Shown here: in pieces, positions 27,581 to 36,177 of the stretch
How the letters are laid out: each line of letters starts with the position of its first letter
How positions within the stretch are numbered: the first letter of the stretch is position 1
Origin: JTS-RE37 sp041743425
GTDB lineage: Bacteria; Bacteroidota; Bacteroidia; Flavobacteriales; Flavobacteriaceae
Direction of reading: 5' to 3'
Assembly (NCBI GenBank): GCA_041743425.1
Contig: JBGTMS010000041.1
Coordinates: forward strand, 22,512-86,511
Length of the DNA: 64,000 nucleotides
The notes under the pieces: model-generated
Databases searched by the model: none
What the model saw: only the letters and a program-made list of their open reading frames with translations
What the model was told of the DNA's origin: nothing
Position numbers and translations under genes: made by a program

Positions 27581-28111
27581 TTAATCCTTCAGAGCCTCCG
27601 CAATCTTGCGGTTCCATAGTTTTTGCTGTTCGCGGTCTCTGGAATAGTTGGTTTCTTCATCATAGATCTCCTGAAATTCAGCCAATTCCTTATTGATCTG
27701 TTTGAAAATGGTTTGTACTTCCGCCTTAACATTACGGGTGAACCTCTTTTCATTCAAAATACTTCGGAATTTACGGGCAAACAACTCGGAAATATCAAAG
27801 TGGAGCTGTTCATGGCTTAGGACCACCGAATCGCAAACATCCGGCTGATACCAGGACTTATCCGGGTAAAAATAGGTGCTTACCGAAAAGTCAAGTGAAA
27901 GGCCTTCTTCATCATCCCTGGTAGAAAATTCATAGCTGATACCGCTGGCCGTAATCGCGGCAATGCCCGACCTGGAAGCCGGTCTGGCTTTAAAATCCGG
28001 CCACGACAGTTTTAGTCCGGGCTTCCAAATGATCGCTTCCTGCTCCTGTCCAAAGCCATATGCAAAGGTTATCAGAGCAACAAGAAAGAGCAGAATTCTT
28101 ATTGGTGCCAA
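27581..28111 (-). CDS. DUF922-family putative secreted Zn-dependent protease
   Basis: A 176-residue protein with a signal peptide (ILLFLVALITFAYGFGQ). It carries a zincin-like motif SHEQLHFDISE (HEQLH near residues 101-105), typical of DUF922, whose members are predicted secreted zinc proteases without proven substrates. A coiled, charged C-terminus follows. Its start overlaps the end of the OsmC gene by 13 bases, so it is the last gene of the guaA operon and may be translationally coupled. Confidence 0.78.
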   Translation of the reverse strand: MAPIRILLFLVALITFAYGFGQEQEAIIWKPGLKLSWPDFKARPASRSGIAAITASGISYEFSTRDDEEGLSLDFSVSTYFYPDKSWYQPDVCDSVVLSHEQLHFDISELFARKFRSILNEKRFTRNVKAEVQTIFKQINKELAEFQEIYDEETNYSRDREQQKLWNRKIAEALKD

Positions 28112-28503
28112 TGGAAAGTGATATCACATTTAATATCCGGATGCAGACTTTGAAACACCGGACAAGTGTTGGCGCTGTTTTCAAGTATTTTCCGGTTTTT
28201 CTCAGAAACAACTGCCGGAAGTTGAAGAACGATAGCTATGCCGGATATCCTGCGTGGATCTGCCGCCATGTACTTGGTAACCTCAGCCGTAGAATTTTTA
28301 AGTTCCACCTCCATACTCCTTGCCTTGATTCCCATAATGGTCAACATACAACAGGCAAGCGCTGTGGCTACAGTATCGGTCGGCGAGAATGCCTGCCCAA
28401 GTCCATTGTTGTCCCTAGGAGCATCTGTAATAAATTCGTTGCCGGAAGCAAGATGTACACTGGTCGTTCTGAGCTCTCCAGTATATGTTACCCTCGAGGT
28501 CAT
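28099..28503 (-). CDS. OsmC-family peroxiredoxin-like protein
   Basis: A 134-residue OsmC/Ohr-fold protein. The two redox-active cysteines expected for the family are in place: Cys51/52 in ATALACCMLTIMG and Cys114 in ANTCPVFQSLHP. Family members reduce organic hydroperoxides with dithiol help. The FSPTDTVATALACC stretch is typical of the YhfA/OsmC-like branch rather than Ohr. The gene starts two bases after the LysM protein gene and overlaps the DUF922 gene downstream. Confidence 0.9.
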   Translation of the reverse strand: MTSRVTYTGELRTTSVHLASGNEFITDAPRDNNGLGQAFSPTDTVATALACCMLTIMGIKARSMEVELKNSTAEVTKYMAADPRRISGIAIVLQLPAVVSEKNRKILENSANTCPVFQSLHPDIKCDITFHWHQ

Positions 28504-28505
28504 AA

Positions 28506-30638
28506 TTATGGTGTTACTTCTTTAATATACATGCTGTCATAAGTCATAATATAGGCCGCCGTATTGTAATATCCGGAGGATGGATTTTTGACATAGTCAA
28601 ATTTATTTCCGGAATACTCCGTGACCCCGACAAATTCGGAAGCATCAAAAAGGCTGGCCTTGTAGGCCAGTTTGAGAAGGAGGTCAAAGGTAATGTCAAA
28701 GCCGCGGACGGCATACCTGTCCGGGGCGCTGCCCCACTTATCCTGATATCTCTTTATAAAACTATTACTCCCGGACTCCCTGTAGGCTGAAGGGTAGGTG
28801 AACTTTAAATTGGAGAGATGCGTAGTGGAGATCACATCATTTTCAAAGGCCTTGTTCTTGTTGGTGGTAAACATACGTATTCTGACCTTTTCAGAGGTGG
28901 CTGAATTGAGGATGGAGGTAACTCCCGGTACCAACTGCACATTGTCACTTTCTACAAAAATCCAGTTCTCAACTTCTTCTGACAGCATTTCTGTCAGTTT
29001 CTCAAGGTCGATGGAAATATTTTTTTCCTCTTCCTTGACTTCTATAATTTTTGCCTGGGGAAACTTGGCGATGATTTGTTGAGAAGCCCCATTGTTGTTC
29101 TCATCGGCTATGATGATCATATTCTGATCTGCGACTACATTTTCCATGTAACCCAGCATGTGGCCCCTTAAAATGGTATCGGCAGGAATGGTGAAAAATA
29201 CATTTGCCAGGCTGATTTCACTATCCGAGCTGATGGGCGCAATAACAGGCACCTTATATTGAGCTGCCTGCACAGCCACCTCATTCAGGGATTTTTGGTC
29301 AAGTGGCCCGATGATGGCGCTTACCCCGTTAAAACGCTCCTGTCTTAGAATCGATTTTACATGATCCAGACTCAATTGGGTATCAATTGTTTTGACGTCT
29401 ACGGAAACGCCCAGGTCAGCAATGGAATCAAGGGCGACCAGAGCACCGGCATAGAGGCCGAGACTGTATTTCACTGCGTTGCTGCGTTCAATCGCATTAA
29501 TCGTGCTTTCTTTATCTTCTAAATTGATTTTATCCAGGCGGAATGGCAGTAAAAAAACCAATTTCGGTTTATGACCGACATGGATGCTGTCCTTCAGATT
29601 GATCTTGTCAAGTACGAGCGAATTTTTGACCTCAAGATCCACGGCCTTCGCCTTGGGCAGTTTAATCACCATACCCGCTTTTAATCCTCTCGACAGTTCG
29701 GGGTTTAGTCGTGTTAATTCCCTCCAGGTTATTCCCAGACTTCGGGTAATAGTGTATTCGGTCTGCTTTGGTTTAACTTCATAAAATATGTAGTTGTCCG
29801 TATTTATTTCTCCTGTTTCCACCCCTCTTTTAGGCAACCGGATCACCATCCCCTCCTTTAAGCCATTCCGCTCTGCAATCTCCGGGTTCAGCCGTACGAT
29901 CTCTTCCCCAGATATTCCGTATTCCTGGCTCAGGCTGTATAATGTTTTCTTGGGCGGTACAGTGTAGGAATCATAAAGCTGCACCTGCTGCCCTTCCACA
30001 GTGGATCCGGCAATTTTAGGAAGCATTAGTTCCTGACCTACCGCCAGGTAATTCGTGGTCTCAGGTAAGGAAGGGTTCAGCGCCAGCAGACTATCTATAG
30101 AAATTCCATGTTTGTTGACGATGCTCCATCGGGTCTCCTTTGGCTGTACAGTATAGCTTATAAGATCTCCTGAGTCCGTCATAGGATCGCCCTGCGCAGA
30201 TTTTTTATACCTGGGTACTCTCAGAACCATTTTTTTCATTAACGGTTCGGAGTAGAGCGATCGGTTATACCTTTTGAGTTCCTCCTCCGAAACACTGTAT
30301 CTGCTGGCAATTGCGTAAAGTGTCTCATCATTCCTGACTCGATGAGAAGTGAAGCCTATGGGCTCGCGGTCTCTACTCTCCGTGGTATCGGCAGGTGTAC
30401 TTGCCGGCTTAGCTGCAGAAGGCACTACCAGCATCGTATTTGGTTGGAGGGTGTCTGCTGATGAAAGTTCCCGGTTGTACCGAAGGATGTCTTCCGGAGT
30501 AACGTTGTACATCCGCGCGATACTGCTCAGGGTCTCTCCTCTTTTTACCTGATGTGTTGTCAGTGCCTGTGCGGTTGCTTTACAACCCATGTTCATCACC
30601 AGAAGGAGTATATACAGATAGCTGAAAAATCGTTTCAT
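28506..30638 (-). CDS. lipoprotein with five LysM domains and a periplasmic-binding-protein fold
   Basis: A 710-residue envelope protein. The start MKRFF at 30638, two bases after guaA, gives a signal peptide with a lipobox-like MNMGC (Cys19). Five LysM-type peptidoglycan-binding repeats follow, each ending in a PN..MVVP-like signature, at about residues 27-70, 95-140, 160-205, 220-265 and 285-325. The C-terminal half (about 360-710) resembles type 1 periplasmic-binding proteins (LVFLLPFRLD; SAIIGPLDQKSLNEVAVQAA; VPVIAPISSDSE). It has no permease partner nearby. LpoA, the activator of penicillin-binding protein 1A, also uses this fold, so a cell-wall regulatory function is conceivable (inference). 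Confidence 0.88.
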   Translation of the reverse strand: MKRFFSYLYILLLVMNMGCKATAQALTTHQVKRGETLSSIARMYNVTPEDILRYNRELSSADTLQPNTMLVVPSAAKPASTPADTTESRDREPIGFTSHRVRNDETLYAIASRYSVSEEELKRYNRSLYSEPLMKKMVLRVPRYKKSAQGDPMTDSGDLISYTVQPKETRWSIVNKHGISIDSLLALNPSLPETTNYLAVGQELMLPKIAGSTVEGQQVQLYDSYTVPPKKTLYSLSQEYGISGEEIVRLNPEIAERNGLKEGMVIRLPKRGVETGEINTDNYIFYEVKPKQTEYTITRSLGITWRELTRLNPELSRGLKAGMVIKLPKAKAVDLEVKNSLVLDKINLKDSIHVGHKPKLVFLLPFRLDKINLEDKESTINAIERSNAVKYSLGLYAGALVALDSIADLGVSVDVKTIDTQLSLDHVKSILRQERFNGVSAIIGPLDQKSLNEVAVQAAQYKVPVIAPISSDSEISLANVFFTIPADTILRGHMLGYMENVVADQNMIIIADENNNGASQQIIAKFPQAKIIEVKEEEKNISIDLEKLTEMLSEEVENWIFVESDNVQLVPGVTSILNSATSEKVRIRMFTTNKNKAFENDVISTTHLSNLKFTYPSAYRESGSNSFIKRYQDKWGSAPDRYAVRGFDITFDLLLKLAYKASLFDASEFVGVTEYSGNKFDYVKNPSSGYYNTAAYIMTYDSMYIKEVTP

Positions 30639-30640
30639 AA

Positions 30641-32173
30641 TTATTCCCATTCTATAGTTGCCGGGGGTTTGGAACTTATATCGTATACCACCCTGTTCAC
30701 CCCAGGTACTTTATTGATTATATCATTTGATGTCTTCTGTAAGAACTCATAGGGCAGGTTCACCCAGTCTGCCGTCATCCCATCGGTACTTTCGACAGCC
30801 CTCAAAGCTACGCATTTTTCATAAGTGCGTTCATCTCCCATGACCCCGACACTTTGCACAGGCAGTAACATCGCCCCGGCCTGCCAGACCTTGTCGTATA
30901 GTTTCCATTCCCTAAGTCCATTAATAAAAATAGCATCCACTTCCTGCAGCATGGCCACCTTTTCAGCGGTAATGTCCCCGAGGATGCGGATGGCCAGGCC
31001 GGGTCCGGGAAATGGATGACGTCCCAGGCGTTCTTCATTCAATCCCATGCTGGCGCCAACGCGGCGCACTTCATCCTTGAAAAGCATTTTTAGAGGTTCT
31101 ACCACCTTCAACTTCATAAAATCAGGCAGCCCGCCGACATTGTGATGGCTTTTTATCGTCTCGGAAGGACCGCCCGTAGCAGACACAGATTCGATCACAT
31201 CCGGGTAAATAGTGCCCTGAGCAAGCCATTTCACGTCTTCAATGAGGTGTGCTTCATCATCAAAGACTTCAATGAAGACCCTGCCGATGATTTTTCGCTT
31301 CTTTTCCGGATCCTGCTCTCCTGCCAGAGCCTCCAAAAAGCGTGCCGAAGCATCTACCCCCTTAACGTTCAATCCCATCCCTTTGTATTGGATAAGAACG
31401 TCATGAAACTCATTTTTGCGGAGCAAACCATTGTTTACGAAAATACAGTGCAGATTAGGGCCAATCGCCTTGTGCAAAAGTACGGCTGCGACGGTTGAGT
31501 CGACACCACCGGACAGACCAAGAACGACCTTGTCTGTACCTATTTTTTTCTTCAATCCGCTTACTGTGGTATCCACAAAAGCGTCGGGCGTCCATGTTTG
31601 GGCAACCCCTGCGATGGAAACCAGAAAATTTTTCAAAAGTTGTTTACCCTCAGTGGTATGATACACTTCCGGGTGAAATTGAATACCATAGGTGGGCTCT
31701 TTTATGAATTTAAAAGCCGCATTCACCACATCATGGGTACTTGCAAGAAGTTCTGTCCCTTCCGGCAGCTCCTGAATGGTATCCGCATGACTCATCCATA
31801 CCTGGGTACCCACAGGAATCTGCATAAAAAATGCATCACCCTGGCGTATTGAGGACAAATGCGCCCGGCCGTACTCCCTACTGTTGGATGCGGCAACCAG
31901 TCCGCCATTAAAATGTGCCAAATACTGTGCGCCGTAACAAATCCCCAGTAAAGGGATCTTGCCTCTGATGGAAGAGAGATCGGGATGTGCAGCGTTTGTT
32001 GCCCTGACAGAAAGTGGCGAACCAGAAAGGATAACAGCTTTGTAAATGGATAGGTCCTTCGGTGCCTTATGGTACGGGTGGATTTCACAATAGATATTCA
32101 GCTCCCGTACCCTTCTTGCAATCAGTTGTGTATACTGGGATCCAAAGTCTAGAATAAGGACGTGGTTTTGCAT
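30641..32173 (-). CDS. guaA: GMP synthase (glutamine-hydrolysing)
   Basis: A 510-residue enzyme that aminates XMP to GMP. The glutamine amidotransferase has the catalytic Cys79 in LGICYGAQ and the His-Glu pair in QFHPEVYH. The ATP pyrophosphatase P-loop is GLSGGVDSTVAA, and the C-terminal dimerisation domain ends in PPATIEWE as usual. The start MQNHVLILDFGSQ at 32173 fits the family; five further codons upstream (to 32188) are non-conserved. It heads the guaA-LysM-osmC-DUF922 operon, with intergenic gaps of only two bases or overlaps. Confidence 0.98.
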   Translation of the reverse strand: MQNHVLILDFGSQYTQLIARRVRELNIYCEIHPYHKAPKDLSIYKAVILSGSPLSVRATNAAHPDLSSIRGKIPLLGICYGAQYLAHFNGGLVAASNSREYGRAHLSSIRQGDAFFMQIPVGTQVWMSHADTIQELPEGTELLASTHDVVNAAFKFIKEPTYGIQFHPEVYHTTEGKQLLKNFLVSIAGVAQTWTPDAFVDTTVSGLKKKIGTDKVVLGLSGGVDSTVAAVLLHKAIGPNLHCIFVNNGLLRKNEFHDVLIQYKGMGLNVKGVDASARFLEALAGEQDPEKKRKIIGRVFIEVFDDEAHLIEDVKWLAQGTIYPDVIESVSATGGPSETIKSHHNVGGLPDFMKLKVVEPLKMLFKDEVRRVGASMGLNEERLGRHPFPGPGLAIRILGDITAEKVAMLQEVDAIFINGLREWKLYDKVWQAGAMLLPVQSVGVMGDERTYEKCVALRAVESTDGMTADWVNLPYEFLQKTSNDIINKVPGVNRVVYDISSKPPATIEWE

Positions 32174-32176
32174 CCG

Positions 32177-32184
32177 CAAAAATA
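32177..32184 (-). promoter_or_regulatory. candidate -7 element very close to the guaA start
   Basis: The minus strand reads TATTTTTG, a perfect TAnnTTTG match, only three bases before the guaA start codon. If used, the mRNA would be leaderless or nearly so. A chance match in AT-rich DNA is possible. Confidence 0.3.
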
Positions 32185-32250
32185 GCAAAATGAAAGAGCG
32201 AAAGAGTTACTTTTAAGGATAATTATACCCGTACTTCAAAAAGTTATCAA

Positions 32251-34281
32251 ATGAAAAACTGCACTTTTATTCTCCTATGCCTCCTTCCCTGCTTTCTTAT
32301 GGCACAATCAGATGGTTGGATTATCAGTTCCGGAAAAACCGATTCATATACAGGAATTGTCTCGGCCAACGGAAGAATAGGTATTCTGCCTGAGGATGTA
32401 CCTTTTAAGACAAGGTCTGTTATCCTCAATAATGTATACGATAAAGAGTCTCCTCTAGGGGTTAGCAAAATCCTGCTCGGGATGAATTTTGCCAATCTTG
32501 AAATGCGTGTTGACGGAGAGCTGATCAGTGCCGAAAATATCAGCAATTTCAGGCAGGAAATGGACCTCAAAAAGGCCGCTTTCACTACAAGTTTTACGTT
32601 TGGCGACAAAGCGAATATAAGTTATACTATATATACACTTAGAAACGTTCAATACACTGGTTATGTAGATGTTAATGTAAGTCCTACAAAACCAATATCT
32701 TTAAAAGTGACCGGTAAAATACACACCCCGGAAGAGTATTTGGAACCGGCCAGTACTTTTCGTGTACTCGAAGACTTAGAGACGACAATGCCCATCCTGC
32801 AAACCGTGGCCAAAAGCAGATTGGGCAAACACGTGGTGGCTACCTCGGCCACCTTTATTTGGCATGCCATCAATTCAACCCGGAAAGATCAGAGACCGGA
32901 GCTGCATCATGAAAAAGTGAGTGCGTATGAACAGGGCCTTTCATTTGATAAAAACTTAAGCCTCGGAGAGACTTTTGAATTTGCCTGGACCGGAGCCGAA
33001 TGCACTACCCAGGATTTTAGTGACCCGCAAACAGAATCGGAGCGTTTTGTGATCTTTAATCTCTTAACTCCCCGGGATGATCTGTTAAAAGAACATTTCC
33101 GTCTTTGGGAAAAGCTTTGGGAAGGGGATATCGTCATAGAAGGAAATTTGCAGGACCAACTTGATGTGCGTCTTGCACTCTACCATTTATATGCCTTTTC
33201 CCGGGGGGATTCGGACCTTAGTATTCCGCCTATGGGCTTGTCTTCCCAAAATTATAATGGCCATATTTTCTGGGATACAGAGTTATGGATGTTCCCTCCA
33301 TTGTTGTTACTCAATCAGGACATTGCCCGGTCGCTTGTCAATTACCGTTCCGACCGACTCGAAAAAGCACGTCAAAAAGCCAGGAATTTTGGATATCGCG
33401 GAGCCATGTTTCCCTGGGAGAGTGATGATACGGGGGAAGAAGCAACCCCTGCCTGGGCTCTGACTGGCACCTTTGAGCACCATATCACGGCCGACGTGGC
33501 TATCGCCTTCTGGAATTACTACCGGGTGACCAAAAATAAGCAATGGCTGCAAGAACGAGGATTTCCGATGCTTAAGGAAGTCGCGGATTATTGGGTCAGC
33601 CGGACCGCATTAAATCCGGATGGTACCTATAGTATAAAGAATGTGGTCGGCGCTAACGAATTTGCCCCGAATGTGGACGACAATGCTTTTACAAACGGAT
33701 CGGCGATGACCGCGCTGGAGTTTGCCACGGAGGCCGCAAGGGAGGCGGGGGCCATCCCAGACGAAAGATGGTCAGAGGTAGCCAAAAAGATAAGGATTCT
33801 GAAATTTCCTGATGGAACCACCAGAGAGCACAGCCGGTATGAAGGGGATCGGATCAAACAGGCCGATGTCAATCTCCTCTCCTACCCGCTCCATGTGATC
33901 ACTGAGGAGGCGACCATCAGAAAGGATCTGAAATACTATGAACCAAAGCTGGCTGAAGAAGGGCCGGCCATGGGGCAGTCCGTCTTTGCTGTCATCTATG
34001 CGCGACTGGGCGATGCCGATGAAGCGTACAGACTGTATAAAAGAAGTTACGAACCCAATAAAAGACCTCCTTTCGGAGCGCTAGCGGAAGCAGCCACCAG
34101 TAACAACCCTTATTTCGCAACAGGCGCGGGCGGGATGCTGCAGGTTGTGCTTTTTGGTTTCGGAGGACTCGACATTACTGAACAGGGTGTGGTACAAGCC
34201 AGGCCTATCCTTCCGAAAACATGGAAATCATTGACTTTAAAGGGTATAGGTAAGGATAAAAGAACCTATACTATAAAGTAA
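32251..34281 (+). CDS. secreted GH65-like glycoside hydrolase
   Basis: A 676-residue protein with a signal peptide ending at FLMAQ, related to glycoside hydrolase family 65 (acid trehalase, kojibiose and maltose phosphorylases, glucosylgalactosyl-hydroxylysine glucosidase). It has an N-terminal beta-sandwich (about residues 20-270), an (alpha/alpha)6 barrel (about 290-640) and a short C-terminal sheet. The catalytic acid is probably Glu470 in VVGANEFAPNVDDNAFTN, and HIFWDTELWMFPPLLL and GYRGAMFPWES are typical of the barrel. Whether it is a hydrolase or phosphorylase cannot be settled; the signal peptide argues for a hydrolase acting outside the cytoplasm. Confidence 0.88.
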   Translation: MKNCTFILLCLLPCFLMAQSDGWIISSGKTDSYTGIVSANGRIGILPEDVPFKTRSVILNNVYDKESPLGVSKILLGMNFANLEMRVDGELISAENISNFRQEMDLKKAAFTTSFTFGDKANISYTIYTLRNVQYTGYVDVNVSPTKPISLKVTGKIHTPEEYLEPASTFRVLEDLETTMPILQTVAKSRLGKHVVATSATFIWHAINSTRKDQRPELHHEKVSAYEQGLSFDKNLSLGETFEFAWTGAECTTQDFSDPQTESERFVIFNLLTPRDDLLKEHFRLWEKLWEGDIVIEGNLQDQLDVRLALYHLYAFSRGDSDLSIPPMGLSSQNYNGHIFWDTELWMFPPLLLLNQDIARSLVNYRSDRLEKARQKARNFGYRGAMFPWESDDTGEEATPAWALTGTFEHHITADVAIAFWNYYRVTKNKQWLQERGFPMLKEVADYWVSRTALNPDGTYSIKNVVGANEFAPNVDDNAFTNGSAMTALEFATEAAREAGAIPDERWSEVAKKIRILKFPDGTTREHSRYEGDRIKQADVNLLSYPLHVITEEATIRKDLKYYEPKLAEEGPAMGQSVFAVIYARLGDADEAYRLYKRSYEPNKRPPFGALAEAATSNNPYFATGAGGMLQVVLFGFGGLDITEQGVVQARPILPKTWKSLTLKGIGKDKRTYTIK

Positions 34282-34680
34282 TTTCTCCATGTAAAGTTCA
34301 GGGTAATGAACCCGGAAAATCAGAAGATCAGCCTGAAGGGAGTGCGTCTTTTAGACACCCGTTGTATGTGTCTAGAATGAATTCTTGATTCAGGGAATGT
34401 TCAATTCAGCCTGATTTCAATAGGTTGACCTAAAGCTATTTTCCAGGTAAATAAACTTGAACAGATTGCCTTTGTATAATTAGTACTGTACTGGAAGAAA
34501 AAGAATGAAGTTTCCGGGTCGCCTGAAGTCGCCGTGCTACTGTACGAGTAGGGTTCCTTCCTATTTTCCTGTCGGGGTTGGGATAACAGAAATTAAGCGA
34601 ACGCTTCAATCGTCTGCAACAATGGCCAAAGTGAGGTGTACAGGAAATGTTTCTTTTTAATATTTTTACAGGACATAAGA
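34282..34680. other. 399-base gap with a perfect 7-bp inverted repeat
   Basis: No gene is supported. TAGACAC (34352-34358) and GTGTCTA (34368-34374) form a perfect seven-base stem around a nine-base loop, without a T tract, so it is a hairpin or operator candidate rather than a clear terminator. The end holds an AGGA ribosome-binding-like run (34671-34674) before ATG 34681. Confidence 0.45.
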
Positions 34681-35421
34681 ATGGATTCGCACATGAAATA
34701 CCTCACAGCAGTCATATTTGCCCTGGCCATCATTATCGCGGCTTTTTTTTTAGGCAATGCCTATGTAAAAAGAGCACAACCCGCGTATACCATATCCGTC
34801 ACAGGTAATGGGAGTGAAAACTTTACGTCGGATCTTATCGTCTGGGAAGGGAGTTTTACGACCTCCAATTTTGAGTTGAAACTGGCATTCGAACAATTGA
34901 ACCGCGACAAGGAAATGGTTCGTGACTACCTAGTTTCTAAGGGGATCAAGGTGGCTGATATTATTTTTAGTTCAGTACAGACTCTTGAACAACAGGATAA
35001 TATCTATGAAAATGGAAATTTTGTTGGCACTACATTTAAAGGTTACCAGCTCCTGCAGTCACTCCAGATAGAATCTACTGATGTCCCGATGATTGAGCAA
35101 CTTTCGCGGGAAATTACAGAATTACTGAACAAAGGGGTGCAGTTAAATTCCTCCCCGCCACGATACTATTACACCGGCCTGGCCGATCTCAAGATAGAAA
35201 TGATATCGAAGGCCACAGAGGATGCCAGAATGCGGGCAGAAAAGATTGCATCCAATGCCGGAGGTGATCTGGGAGGACTCATCTCTGCACAAATGGGGGT
35301 TTTTCAGATAACAGGGCAGAATTCCGGGGAAAGCTTTAGCTGGGACGGGGTATATAATACCGCCTCAAAGAATAAGACCGCCTCTATTACCATGCGCCTG
35401 GAGTATGAAGTGGAACAATAA
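34681..35421 (+). CDS. SIMPL (DUF541) domain protein, membrane anchored
   Basis: A 246-residue protein with an N-terminal membrane anchor (YLTAVIFALAIIIAAFFLG) and a SIMPL/DUF541 domain covering the rest: ISVTGNGSENFTSDLIVWEGSF, MIEQLSREITELLNKGVQLNS, and the helix AMISKATEDARMRAEKIA-like segment (here IEMISKATEDARMRAEKIASNAG) characteristic of the family. SIMPL proteins are envelope proteins linked to oxidative stress, for example E. coli YggE; biochemical activity is unknown. ATG 34681 is chosen for the purine run seven bases before it; ATG 34693 is possible. Confidence 0.88.
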   Translation: MDSHMKYLTAVIFALAIIIAAFFLGNAYVKRAQPAYTISVTGNGSENFTSDLIVWEGSFTTSNFELKLAFEQLNRDKEMVRDYLVSKGIKVADIIFSSVQTLEQQDNIYENGNFVGTTFKGYQLLQSLQIESTDVPMIEQLSREITELLNKGVQLNSSPPRYYYTGLADLKIEMISKATEDARMRAEKIASNAGGDLGGLISAQMGVFQITGQNSGESFSWDGVYNTASKNKTASITMRLEYEVEQ

Positions 35422-35457
35422 ATCTATTGGATGGGTCAGTGAAACTATTTGAAAAAA

Positions 35458-35487
35458 AAAGACCCTGACATGGACGACAGGGCCTTT
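35458..35487. terminator. bidirectional-type terminator hairpin
   Basis: AAAGACCCTG and CAGGGCCTTT pair with one A-C mismatch around a ten-base loop, with a run of nine As at its left side (nine Ts on the minus strand). It lies after the SIMPL gene and before the PNPOx gene. In the plus direction the T tract is only three bases. The following 60 bases (AAATCAAAAACCAACCTAAA and onward) look like a recurrent flavobacterial leader or tail, from memory only. Confidence 0.6.
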
Positions 35488-35625
35488 CAAATCAAAAACC
35501 AACCTAAACACATGAACTTATTAGTAATGAATAATCTTATTCATTGCATTCTTTGTATATAGAACAACCAGGTCCTTAAAAACCCTACCCAAAAACTGAT
35601 ATTTTTTATAATTTTAATTAAAAAC

Positions 35626-36177
35626 ATGGAAAACCTCCGTAAATATTGGGATGAGCTTAGGCAGGAATTACTGAGTGGAAGTAATGAAAACACACACCCC
35701 TTCCATTATTTTACTCTCGGGACCGTTGGAATGGACGCCACTGCCCGGCTCAGAACGGTGGTGCTGCGCAAGGTCACAGAGGATCTGAAAATCTTATTTT
35801 TTACGGATGAACGATCTAAAAAGATCAGACATCTGAAAGAAAATAACAAAGCTTCCCTCCTTTTCTACCATCCTGAATTACGCATACAGTTACGAATTGA
35901 AGGAAAGGCCTCTGTGATGAGAGATGAAGAAACCACTGCTCCCTATCGCAATACCCTGGACAAGAATGCCCTGAACGAGTATAACGCACGTCCCGGCCCT
36001 GGAACCATCATCCCGGTGGAAGGGGCATTTGAACAGGAGGCAAACTCTAACTACTTTTGTGTTGTGGAAATCAACCCTGTAAAGATTGAATACCTCAGGC
36101 TGGACTCACCAAAACACCTTCGGATACAATTCTCAAGGGGTGAGAAGGGCTGGCAGGCACATATTCTTGTTCCCTAG
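35626..36177 (+). CDS. pyridoxamine 5'-phosphate oxidase-family FMN-binding protein
   Basis: A 183-residue split-barrel flavoprotein of the Alr4036/PNPOx-like type. It shows the FMN-binding pattern ARLRTVVLRKV, FFTDERSKKIRHLKEN and ASLLFYHPELRIQLRIEGKA. It lacks the long C-terminal substrate-binding motif of true PdxH, so a role in pyridoxal phosphate synthesis is doubtful. The stop codon TAG overlaps the stop codon of bshC on the other strand within a shared CTAG (36174-36177). Confidence 0.85.
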   Translation: MENLRKYWDELRQELLSGSNENTHPFHYFTLGTVGMDATARLRTVVLRKVTEDLKILFFTDERSKKIRHLKENNKASLLFYHPELRIQLRIEGKASVMRDEETTAPYRNTLDKNALNEYNARPGPGTIIPVEGAFEQEANSNYFCVVEINPVKIEYLRLDSPKHLRIQFSRGEKGWQAHILVP

